Positions 49,601 to 58,600 of a DNA stretch of 64,000 nt are shown here, in pieces. Source of the stretch: Nipponacmea schrenckii (taxonomy: Eukaryota; Mollusca; Gastropoda; Lottiidae). The stretch lies in NCBI GenBank assembly GCA_030562195.1, contig JAUJPP010000005.1, positions 6,568,826 through 6,632,825 of the forward strand. Direction: 5' to 3'. The notes below the pieces were generated by a model that was not told the DNA's origin, made no database searches, and was given only the letters and a program-made list of their open reading frames with translations. Each line of letters opens with the position of its first letter. Position 1 is the stretch's first letter. The translations under genes and the position numbers were made by a program.

Positions 49601-50621
49601 ACCTACTGTCACACTTTTGCATAAATTTCCTCTGAGTTGATATGATATACAAAGATGCACACGAATGTCATCCCACCTTACTTTTACCTCATATTAAAGT
49701 TTCCGTATTTCAGTTGATGTACCACCAGAATCCACAAGTATAGCAGAAACGTCTTCTTCCGTTCTGGATCCAATGGAAACCTCTTCTTTATTAGAAGTTT
49801 CGTCTACAGTTTTAGAGAGCTCTTCAGTAAATGGATTCTCTTCGATAGAAACAAGCACTGTGGTCTATTCAGATTTGGACCAGACCAGTTCCTCAGTAGA
49901 GGCAACAGAGACAAGCCCTCCGTTACAAGCAAGTTCGTCACTTCAAATCACTTCCGTAATGGATGGTAGTTCAGCACCGACATATTCCTCAGTAGAAGCA
50001 ACAGCGACGTTACAGGTCAGCTCGTCACTTCAGATCCCAAGTTCGTCAGTAGAATCAAACTCACCGATAGTGGCCAGTGTCTCGGGAAGCTCAGTGTTTG
50101 TCGATGTAGAAACAACTCAGTCACTGATCCCTTCATTCCTTTCGTCGACAATAGACACGGCATCAGCAACATCAGATTTACCGGAAGCACCTAGCACTGG
50201 CATGTCTGAAGTGTTATCCACGACTTCAACTGTGTCACCATCCGTTAGCTCATCGTACTGGTATGCTAGTACCACCAACAACACGGGAAGCAACATGACG
50301 TGTGGTTACTTCTGTATCAAAGATGATCTACTAAACTCCAGCGATCCCGTGGTGAGAGCCAGACTGCAGTTTTTGACCAGAAGTTTAAAGATGGATTATG
50401 ACAAGCTGTCTGCCAGTATCCGAAAACGCACTAGTGCTGAGGACGATCGACCGTCTGTGACTTACGTTGGGTCTTCGGCCTTGACCATGATGATCGTTTT
50501 TCTTGCCTTTATCATTTTCCCGGACGTGATAAATTTATTTTCATTCCTACATGGTAAAATAATACCTAAAAAAACGAAAAGGGTGGTCAAGGTGAGCGAT
50601 ACAGAGAAGAATCATAGCTAG
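43598..50621 (+). CDS. Gene A: sushi/lectin-like/kringle mucin-stalk membrane receptor
   Basis: Eleven exons join into an uninterrupted 974-aa frame: 43598-43694, 44986-45159, 45317-45511, 45737-45952, 46676-46849, 47042-47239, 47513-47749, 47986-48234, 48661-48915, 49279-49500, 49714-50621. All ten introns are phase 1. Domains in order: signal peptide 1-32; sushi 33-90; fucolectin/F5/8C-like 91-227; sushi 228-285; second F5/8C-like 286-430; kringle 431-513; kringle 514-598; unknown four-Cys module 599-672; Ser/Thr-rich stalk about 690-866; conserved juxtamembrane block 869-925; transmembrane helix about 926-948; basic tail of about 26 residues. Sushi and kringle modules usually bind proteins and fucolectin-type folds usually bind glycans, so a surface recognition or adhesion role is likely. 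No signalling motif is evident in the tail. I know of no named family with this order. Confidence 0.93.
43695..44985 (+). other. Gene A intron 1
   Basis: Intron of 1.29 kb, phase 1, donor GTATGT, acceptor TTATTATAG. Its left part holds an 86 bp tandem repeat that also occurs, inverted, in gene B intron 2. Confidence 0.8.
43796..44034 (+). repeat. 86 bp tandem repeat, 2.8 copies
   Basis: The unit starts CTGAATGTGAGACAGGACCA at 43796, 43882 and 43968 and includes TTCTGACCCATGTAAAATA. The reverse complement forms four copies at 56796-57160 in gene B intron 2. Confidence 0.92.
44986..45159 (+). CDS. Gene A exon 2: sushi domain 1
   Basis: 58 codons, phase 1-1. Four Cys (34, 62, 77, 89) with GSWLNYTC and the closing GQPPVC give the classic complement-control-protein pattern. 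Six of 174 bases differ from gene B. Confidence 0.93.
45317..45511 (+). CDS. Gene A exon 3: first half of lectin-like domain 1
   Basis: 65 codons, phase 1-1, donor GGCA|GTGAGT. Contains LTDGNVQTCES, then DPSWVIKF, matching the DGN-x-x-TC and D-P-x-W signature of fucolectin/F5/8C-type jelly rolls. By eye only about a third of residues match gene B exon 3, far lower than adjacent exons. Confidence 0.88.
45737..45952 (+). CDS. Gene A exon 4: second half of lectin-like domain 1
   Basis: 72 codons, phase 1-1. Includes IDVYVRNST, TLCGSVDL, FICPPKLIGSH and the closing GLCEVKTKG; the LCEV ending is typical of fucolectin-like domains. Under half of residues match gene B exon 4; the loop before LCEV (IRGTGIGLGG against QGNNNYYDD) is completely different. 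Confidence 0.88.
46676..46849 (+). CDS. Gene A exon 5: sushi domain 2
   Basis: 58 codons, phase 1-1: YECGDAPFVYGGEV, IVQYTCVEGFYYGG, SICSKGQWSKVEIVC. Only two bases of 174 differ from gene B, and both change an amino acid (S/G, K/N). Confidence 0.93.
47042..47239 (+). CDS. Gene A exon 6: first half of lectin-like domain 2
   Basis: 66 codons, phase 1-1. LRRFNPVYHVLHDGDLNTCI mirrors the DGN-x-x-TC segment of exon 3, so exons 6-7 look like a second, more diverged F5/8C-type domain. About 20 of 198 bases differ from gene B. Confidence 0.85.
47513..47749 (+). CDS. Gene A exon 7: second half of lectin-like domain 2
   Basis: 79 codons, phase 1-1. Includes NETWDDVNYVG, RTFYCQPFTYSQILYVIITD and LKEFCEFKT; CEF stands where LCEV does in domain 1. 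About 14 of 237 bases differ from gene B, almost all in the first half; the last 130 bases are nearly identical. Confidence 0.85.
47986..48234 (+). CDS. Gene A exon 8: kringle 1
   Basis: 83 codons, phase 1-1. Six Cys in kringle spacing, with CIRGEY, YTWDGKPCNNW, LNYCRNIGGEKRRPWCW and YCPLAFC. Five of 249 bases differ from gene B, and about 40 bases of the upstream intron are conserved too. Confidence 0.95.
48329..48455. mobile_element. Fold-back (MITE-like) hairpin in gene A intron 8
   Basis: Arms of about 44 bp (48329-48375 and 48412-48455) are inverted: ACTTTATTTGAGCGACG on the left, CGTCGCTCAAATAAAGT on the right, each joined to AACGCTGGTTGAAAC or its complement. The loop is about 36 bp with GAATGAATGAAT. 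One arm has a 3-base insertion. Not present in gene B intron 8. Confidence 0.85.
48661..48915 (+). CDS. Gene A exon 9: kringle 2
   Basis: 85 codons, phase 1-1: EICHLKEEHTEYQG, GKQCRDWSSG, GTYCRNPGSSQFKAWCY, TAEPCHVPHC; six Cys. This is the intact reference for the frameshifted exon in gene B. Confidence 0.94.
49094..49253. mobile_element. Long-arm hairpin in gene A intron 9
   Basis: Arms of about 55 bp (49094-49148 and 49197-49253) share TGGATACAGCTTCTAATTTC, AATCAGTCGGA and CTGTGGTTCCTG with their reverse complements. The loop is about 48 bp. The right arm ends only 25 bases before exon 10. No counterpart in gene B intron 9. Confidence 0.88.
49279..49500 (+). CDS. Gene A exon 10: unknown four-Cys module
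   Basis: 74 codons, phase 1-1, no internal Met near its start. Reads TNFVQLIVRNNETSTF, HLDHCYHPLDSF, NLTIDQSTVNNLC, KLLFCFIDGGDWTRV, FEC. No family recognised; N-glycosylation sequons NET and NLT. Only one base of 222 differs from gene B, and about 30 bases of the following intron are nearly identical. Confidence 0.88.
49714..50621 (+). CDS. Gene A exon 11: mucin-like stalk, membrane anchor, tail
   Basis: Residues 673-974. The stalk is Ser/Thr-rich, with recurring SS(V/L)(E/Q) segments such as SSVEATETS and SSLQI, and is probably O-glycosylated. Then C-GYF-C (869-873), DLLNSSDPVV, MDYDKLSA, a dibasic RKR (909-911), SAEDDRPS and YVGSSA lead into the hydrophobic LTMMIVFLAFIIF. The tail is Lys-rich. 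The same juxtamembrane block is conserved in gene B although the stalk is not. Confidence 0.92.
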
Positions 50622-50814
50622 TGATAGGCGAGGCAATTTTCTAGACCTTTTCTCAATAACATTGTATATCTATGACTTTAAGTAGAACCCATAGTGCTTT
50701 AAAATTGAATTAGACTTAAGTGAGTGACGGGTGTATCTGATACTTATTAATATCGTGTTGTTATTTGCAGCTTGAGGTTGTCTTTCAACTCTTTGTGCCT
50801 TGTCCAACTTGTGC

Positions 50815-50820
50815 AATAAA
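50815..50820 (+). promoter_or_regulatory. Gene A polyadenylation signal
   Basis: AATAAA 194 bases after the stop codon, the first canonical hexamer downstream. Confidence 0.6.
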
Positions 50821-50889
50821 TGCTTTTATTATTACATAAATTTATATCGGGTTTTGATGTTTACAAATCGCCTGCACAGATTATTATTA

Positions 50890-50930
50890 TTTTTATTTAT
50901 TTATTTATTATCAATTTTTAATTATTAATG

Positions 50931-51023
<93 letters not shown>

Positions 51024-51071
51024 TATTTATTTATATTATTTATTTATTTATTTATTATTATATTATTATTA

Positions 51072-51113
<42 letters not shown>

Positions 51114-51212
51114 TATTATTATTATTTGTTATTTTTATTTGTTATTTATTTATTTATTTTTATTTATTTATTATTATTTATTATTTATTTTTATTTTTAT
51201 TATTATTATTGT
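50890..51212. repeat. ATT/ATTT microsatellite
   Basis: Over 300 bp of (TTA)n interrupted by TTTA runs, giving a poly-Ile spurious frame. It separates gene A from gene B. Confidence 0.97.
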
Positions 51213-52608
51213 ACTTAAAAATCATACTTAAAAAACAAATCCAATCAATCAAAGAATACTTAGTCGGAAAACTACATTTTAAATTAACCTTCTAGCTTTG
51301 TGAAACAGGATGAGATATACTATGTTAATGGAGGATGAAGTGGTTTATTGTTTGAAATCAAAAGAGATATAAAGTATAAAAATAATACCCAAATCCTCTA
51401 TGTATAGTTTATTATTCCTTCTAATGCATTTCAAGTTTGGTTTAATATATGACCAGTTCCACCACTTTGTTTCTGTTAATAAGTCAATTCGATTCTCAGA
51501 TCACGTCATTTAAGGTTGCGTTACGAATCCAAGTCTGCAAGTGCTGTTGCAGTTTTTGTGGACGTTGATAACAGTAATTTCTCATATAGACTTGTTTAAT
51601 CATTATAAATTAGAATTGGGTTTCCGAATTAAATATTTAAGATAAATATGAAACATAACTTATTAGATTAAATTTCTAAGGTAATTTTTAAACGTTTAAT
51701 TAGTGACTAGTTTCTGCTGCTCCGGATGACGATGAGGTTATGTTGATGTAATTTGTTTCTTGACGCTTACCACAGCTCCAGTGTCTAGTTTAAGATATTA
51801 TTTAAAGGTGTATAGATGTTTGAGGTTATATTTATTCTACGGTTTAAATCGATGGATTTGTCTCGGATTTATTTGTTTAAAGAATCCTGTATTTTAATGA
51901 GTGTTGTTCAGGTGGGCGATTGAATACAAATGTCTTTCAATTTGTATTCAGTGATATTTCAGACGTTTTTTTCTGCAAGGTACTTGTAGATATTACAGAG
52001 CCATAACAACAGATGCTCACTGTGAAGTCCGAGCTGAAATTGTTCATCAAATGGAAACTGGAATGTGATAAACATTGTTTTGTAAATTGACAAATAATTC
52101 TGCGGTAAGAAGAAGTAAATGTCTGATAAAAAAATTATGGGAAATTCTTATAGAATGTATATTTTTATTTCCGTCCCTGGCAGTCCTTCGACGGATCAAG
52201 GAAGGTGACTGACTCTTCTGACAGAAAGTGGAATTAATGTGTGTAGTTTTAAAACAGTTACCAAGCAAGAAACAAAACAAAAAAGAACAAAGCGATAGAA
52301 TTCGATTTTGAATCCTTCAGACTTTATAAATTTATTTTACTCAGTGTTTCCAGATGGCTGGTTTAAAAAAGAAAGATAATATATATTTGCGTTATTATTT
52401 AAAATGTTTTAGAATAACAAGTGATTATTCTATTGTTATAAAGCATGACTTAAGAGATTAATGCATTTTGTAATCTTAATTGTACCAATAACACTCTAGT
52501 ATCGACATTTAAAAACGATATACATGTACAATAAGTGACAGAATGATATCCGGTGTATTGGTGGTCTTGAATATCCAGTATTGTAGTTGTAGAAGATCTC
52601 CAGAAGAA
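51213..52608. other. Spacer between genes A and B
   Basis: AT-rich with no supported gene. A minus frame at 52047-52280 has no motif. The gene B promoter should lie at its right end; no definite element seen. Confidence 0.45.
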
Positions 52609-52678
52609 ATGAAATCCTTGAATGTAGCCTCGATTATAGCTGTTGTGATTGTCGTTCAGCTTGTATCACTGTGTACAG
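52609..52678 (+). CDS. Gene B exon 1: signal peptide
   Basis: MKSLNVASIIAVVIVVQLVS followed by LCTG; donor ACAG|GTACGT, phase 1. An in-frame upstream ATG at 52543 would add 22 residues before the hydrophobic core. The downstream start gives a standard signal peptide, although the RR-x-LKSL context of gene A leaves the longer start possible. Confidence 0.75.
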
Positions 52679-55600
52679 GTACGTATGTTCATTGTCTTTG
52701 AGTAGCCCACAGAATGCATTCAGGATGTTTCCAGACCTTGAGCAAATTGTTGTCCCTGGTCGGACTGAGAAGCTCTTGATCCTTGGCCCCGACCCTCACA
52801 GTAAACCCCTGTTTGATGCCGCCCTTGATTTTGGGTTTTTGATAAAGTAAGAGGCCCTGATATGACATTGGCCAGTAAATTCATTTCATACGTTTGAATG
52901 TAGTAAGTGCTCTCTCATAGGTCCGCGTCGAGACAGATAATTTTCTTCACTGATACCCCCTTGTATTTAAGAGAAGGCTTACCTTATTTTCATATACATA
53001 CATATATATACCATAATTGGACCGGTAATATCAATAGAAAGTAATGGTCTTCTAATGACTGGGAAAAATACCTGATGGTCCCACAAGTCATTAATTAACT
53101 CGTAATTAGGCTAATGATGACCGGAATTCCTACGGAAGGGTACTTACATAGGTATGTACGTCAAGTCTCTTTGTTTGATCATCCAGTCTGTTAATTAGGT
53201 ACATAACCGGACGCTGTGGTTGTGAAGTATGCACGCATGCGTACTTGCCCACATTCCTTAATATTTTCCACAACAACAATGGCATTTTTGGTATTCCATT
53301 TACTATCTTTAGCAAAAGGCAATAAAACGTTTAAATATGACTTTGTAAAACATTATGAATTAATTTAAATAAGTTTTAACTCACTAATAATAAAATACAA
53401 AATCAATTCTTATATACCTTCATTCATATGACATCATTTGGTCACGTGAACAAACATGGAGTCTAAATTTAGCGTTTCAAAGCAGATAAGAGTCAAATAG
53501 ATTCTACGTCCACATAGGTCTTTTGAACTTGAGAATACATGGATTATTCATTAGAAACCCCAATTAATCAGTTAGTAAGCTTACTTTGGCTCTAATTAAT
53601 GAGGGAGCCCATCTTTAATATACCCAACGTTAAGTTTAAAATATGCTTTAATACATCTTAAATACTGTTTCAATTCTTAAATATAGATTGTTATAAAAAT
53701 GTTTAATAAAGTTATTATGAATAGAATCAATACTTGATTTGAGTTAAGTGTTTTTAAGGTGGAACTATGAAAGACATTATTTCCTGTCAATTGGTTCTTT
53801 TGTTTTTGAAACGTTGTTTAAAAACATGCAGCAGACAAAACGCTTGAAACTTGTTGTTCTAACTACATGTTATATATCGAGTGAGATATGGTTGTTGTTA
53901 AAGATGATACAGTCGTTAAAAGGTATAATCAAGTGATATTAATAGAATGAAGCGACATGTCAAATAATATTAAACAAAGTAGCCAGGTTTAGTCTTGGGC
54001 TAGATAGCTCTCTTCGTCCTTCCGGCATGCTCATCACAGATAACCTTTACTGGGTCACTATGGCCATCAGCATCTTCGTCATCTTTCAGGGTCACAGGGT
54101 CACTATCAGCATCTTCGTCCCTGGGTCACTATGGCCAACATCCTTTTCGTCGTCATTTCCCATCATTACCAGGCTTTCCTAGTTTCCAACTCGGTTCACC
54201 AGCCCTAAACTATTAACCGCCCAAATACCGCCTCACCTTTAGAAATATGTTAATAAGTACAACGATTCATGAAACTTACTTGAAATTTTACTTTTCCACT
54301 TATTTTAAAACATTTCCTTTCACTAGAAATAAAATAAATAATAGAGAATGGCCATAAGACGTGTTTATCTGTTAAAATAACAAGAAGTGACGCTTCAGAT
54401 TCAAGGCAAATCATGGTAACAGATTAATATAAGTCTCGACTTGTTTCTGGAACCATAGCCCTTATATATGTATTTATAACATATGAATTTATGAATAAAT
54501 ATTGTTTAAAAAAAGAAAAAAAAAAAGCAATCGATGTTTAAATCCAAACTTTATATTCTACTTTAGAAACCAAATCTACGATTTGAAAGTAATAAATTTA
54601 TAATAATAATCTTATATACAATTATTTTTATACAATTATTTATTGTATAAGCATGTATGAGCATGTGAAACGTTGAGTTAATAAATGTCAGACATAGTAT
54701 ATCCATATAGTTTTGTGTTTCTTTATCTACATCTACGTCTATATGTCTTATAAACAGTACAATTATTTGTAGTTTTCCCCTATTTTGGGAATTTGTGATA
54801 TAATTTAATAATCTTATCATTTCCGTAAAATTGGAGGCATATACTCATTGGTAGAACAATGTTTTTAATGATTTGTACCACGGCTAAAAGACCGTTTAGT
54901 ACTGAACAAACCAATCGGATTGTTATTGAAACGAATTGATTGTAAGGTTTTGATATATTGTCTGGAGGAAGGATATTTTAAACAATAGATCTCTGAAGAA
55001 ACAATAATATATACAATTAAAAGCTTGATTCTATTGTGTTATGACATTTCCTTTGTTTTATATTGTTTATTTGTAGCGGTTATTGCGAGTATGAGAATAC
55101 CAACAAACCTACTTATGAAGTAGTTTTAGATTCTTCTCAACCTTCCTGCACCGATTCTGGTGTTTTTGTATAGTTGTGGATGTTTTCTGAAGTGTATTTG
55201 TATCATATACACATTGTAAAGATATTTCTGTCAGTAATCCGTAATACCTTTATACAGTAGAACCTATTTTCAGAGACTACTGAAGAAAATATTCAAAAAC
55301 GGTCTCTTAATGAAGGTGGTCTCTTATTAGAGGATTGGTCAACTTCAAAACCATTTGGTTTTTGAAGGAATAAAGAAGCATAGCTTAGCTATATCAACTG
55401 ATTTATTTCACCTTTTTACTTTTACGTGTAGGCTTCGATATATTGGAATCACATAAGACTCATTAGTCAACGGACACTTAGTTATAACAAGTTTCACTTC
55501 CGGTTATATCCATAATGACTTAATGGCGACTCCTGAACTTGGGTACAGGAAGTAAGGTATATACAAACACATTTGTAAACATTTAAAGATAAAAACACTA

Positions 55601-58600
55601 AGAATTATCAGCAGGTCAATCTTCATATAGTAATATATAGTTTAATCGTCATGGCAACAGACCTGTTTATATTGTTAAAATATTTTTTATCACCAATCAA
55701 GAATGAGTGTTTACATTTACTTTTAAAACCTAAACAGTTATTCTTAAATACATGACATACATTATCAATGGTTGATGATCTTAATGTTCATTTATTTGTT
55801 CAACAATATACACTTAAGCTGTGTGTACGCTGGTACCATTTCAGGAAACAACAGGACACAAAATACGTGGATACAATTGGATACAACCAAAACACAAAGA
55901 TTTTATCCGTGTATACAATAGGCACATATATAGTCCTTGTATACGCTCGGACACAATTTCCGAGACAAATTAAGGACACTAGATGTGTCAAGATTTTTTT
56001 TGGAAACATTTGGAAACATCGTGTATCCACTTCTTTTGTGTCTAGTTGTTTCCTGAAATGTTGCCAGTGTATATAGACCTTTAGTCTCCGTTTCCCCGGT
56101 ATCAAAGTGTCATCTATTCTCTAAGGACTTACCTAATTATCAAGCATTTGTTTTAATTGTGGCGTGTATATGTCATTACGTTCGTTACTGTTTAATCTCA
56201 TGGGTATCATATTAACAATGAAATTTATATCGACTTGTAAACCATTATTAATATAGATTTACGACAAGATATATTGAAATGACGTATTGAATAATAGACC
56301 CACTCCTGTTTTTATTCTAGTCACGGATTTTCTATTTAGACTCGCTGCAATAGATTGATAATAGGTTACAAGAAATGAATGGAGTTTTACGTCCTGCTTG
56401 TCTACACTTGATTGGCTAATGAAGACGTACAATCTTCAATATGGGAAGCGCATTGTTTTTTTGGGTACTGATAGAAATAAATAAATCAATGAATTAAATG
56501 CAAAACGAAATCCGAAATAACGTATTAGCAGCATTAATGAGCTTTGCCCTTTATTACAGGCTGTACGGAACCTCAACCTGTTCTACATGCCTATAGATAT
56601 ACAGATAACTCCAGTCTTCCAGACGGTAGCTGGGTCAACTATACCTGTTATCAAAATTATTACTGGATAAGCGGAGATTTAAATAGAGAATGTCAGGCTG
56701 GTGTTTTTACAGGTCAGCCTCCAGTATGTGATGGTGAGTATTGTTTATATCCGTGCTACGACTTTAAGTGCGTGTATATCACCTATTGATAATAATAGAC
56801 TCTTTATTTACATGGGTCAGAATTAGGTCCTATACACAAGGACATGGTCCAGTCTAACATTCAGCCCATAGAGACAAACATAGACTCTTTATTTTACATG
56901 GGTCAGAATTAGGTCATATACACAAGGACATGGTCCAGTCTAACATTCAGCCCATAGAGACAAACATAGACTTTTTATTTTACATGGGTCAGAATTAGAT
57001 CATATACACAAGGACATGGTCCAGTCTAACATTCAGCCCATAGAGACAAACATCGACTCTATATTTTACATGGGTCAGAATTAGGTCCTATACACAAGGA
57101 CATGGTCCAGTCTAACATTCAGCCCAAAGAGACAAAACACAGACTCTATATTTTACATGCGGGGCGAAGCGGAGGGATGCCGGATATCTGTAAGCTCTAA
57201 TACTACTGATCAGAATTAGGTCCTATACACAAAGACATGGTTCTGTCTAACGTTCAGAGTGTTTTGAAGGCTCTGCACACTACCCTGATTCTCTAACATA
57301 TATCCATTTCCAGGTTACAAAGCATTAACTTTTAATAAATTGGCAGTAGCCATACCCATAGCAACGAGTGTTCCCGGTGAAAACAGTTATGTTACGGATG
57401 GAAATGGAGAAACTTGTCAAAAAACTGGTTTAGCAACAGACCCGAGTTGGACGATGGAATTTGATGGTAGTAAACAAGTGGTTTCAGTCCAATTAACTGG
57501 TTTGAAAACTAGCTGTAAGTTTTTTTTTCATCTTAGAGAAAACATCAAATTATCGATAGAGATTAGATTTAAACCCTGAGATGATTTGTTAGGAGGGATG
57601 GTGGGGGGGGGGGAATAATGGTGGGCATGGTAATGAGTATGGAGATTGGGACAAGGATGAGGGTGGGGGTAAAGTTGGTGATATGTTGTTTTCAATGTCT
57701 ACTTTCGTTTTCGTTTTTATTTTTGCAGGAAATTATATTTTTTAACAATGTAATGCTTGACTTTTATGTTTTGTATAGATTTATATATAGACGTAATCAA
57801 GGTCTTTGTGCGAAACACGACACAAAATCCCGGTACTCTATGTGGTACAGTAAACTTACCACTTACATCGCCAGAATATGTCGAAGTTATTTGTCCATCG
57901 AACACAATTGGTAGTCATTTAGTGGTACAGGGTAATAATAACTATTACGATGATCTCCATTTATGTGAAGTCAAGGCCATTGGAAAAGACTGGATATGTA
58001 AGTATGGGTGGAATTGACTTTTACTGGCCGATGTAACCATGTAAATGACCAGCGGTCTTACCTCTTGTGCTATAGAACCAACACTCATAATGATAATGCT
58101 CATTAGTGCTATCAATATTTCTCCAATATATTTTTGATTTCGGTTCTCGTTTTGCGGTGGATTATTAGTATTGATAATAATAATGTGTATATTTATATAG
58201 CGCTAAACTCCGCACAGAATGTGTGCTCATGGCGCAAACAAAAAAGAGTTAAATAAAACAGTTTTCACTTTGTTCTTGAATATTTTGTGTGTTGGCAAGG
58301 ATTTAAGACTTTCTGAGGACACGAGGAGATTATTCCAAACATTGGTTGCAGCCAATGAAAAGGCATGGAAACCATACATGTTATAGTTAGGCACTTGTAG
58401 CAGATTTCTTGCAGGGAATTTTCTTATTTCAGATGAATGTGGTGATGCACCGTTTGTTTATGGAGGTGAAGTAACTAGTGACTATACGACAGGAGGTGAC
58501 GTGATTGTCCAGTATACGTGTGTTGAAGGGTTTTATTATGGTGGAAAGAACACCCAGTCTATTTGTAGTAATGGACAGTGGAGTAAAGTGGAGATAGTGT

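Noticed and set aside
50928..51218. Poly-isoleucine open frame
   Set aside because: Translation of an ATT microsatellite.
52543..52608. Upstream in-frame ATG of gene B
   Set aside because: Adds 22 residues before an otherwise standard signal peptide; kept only as an alternative start in the exon 1 entry.
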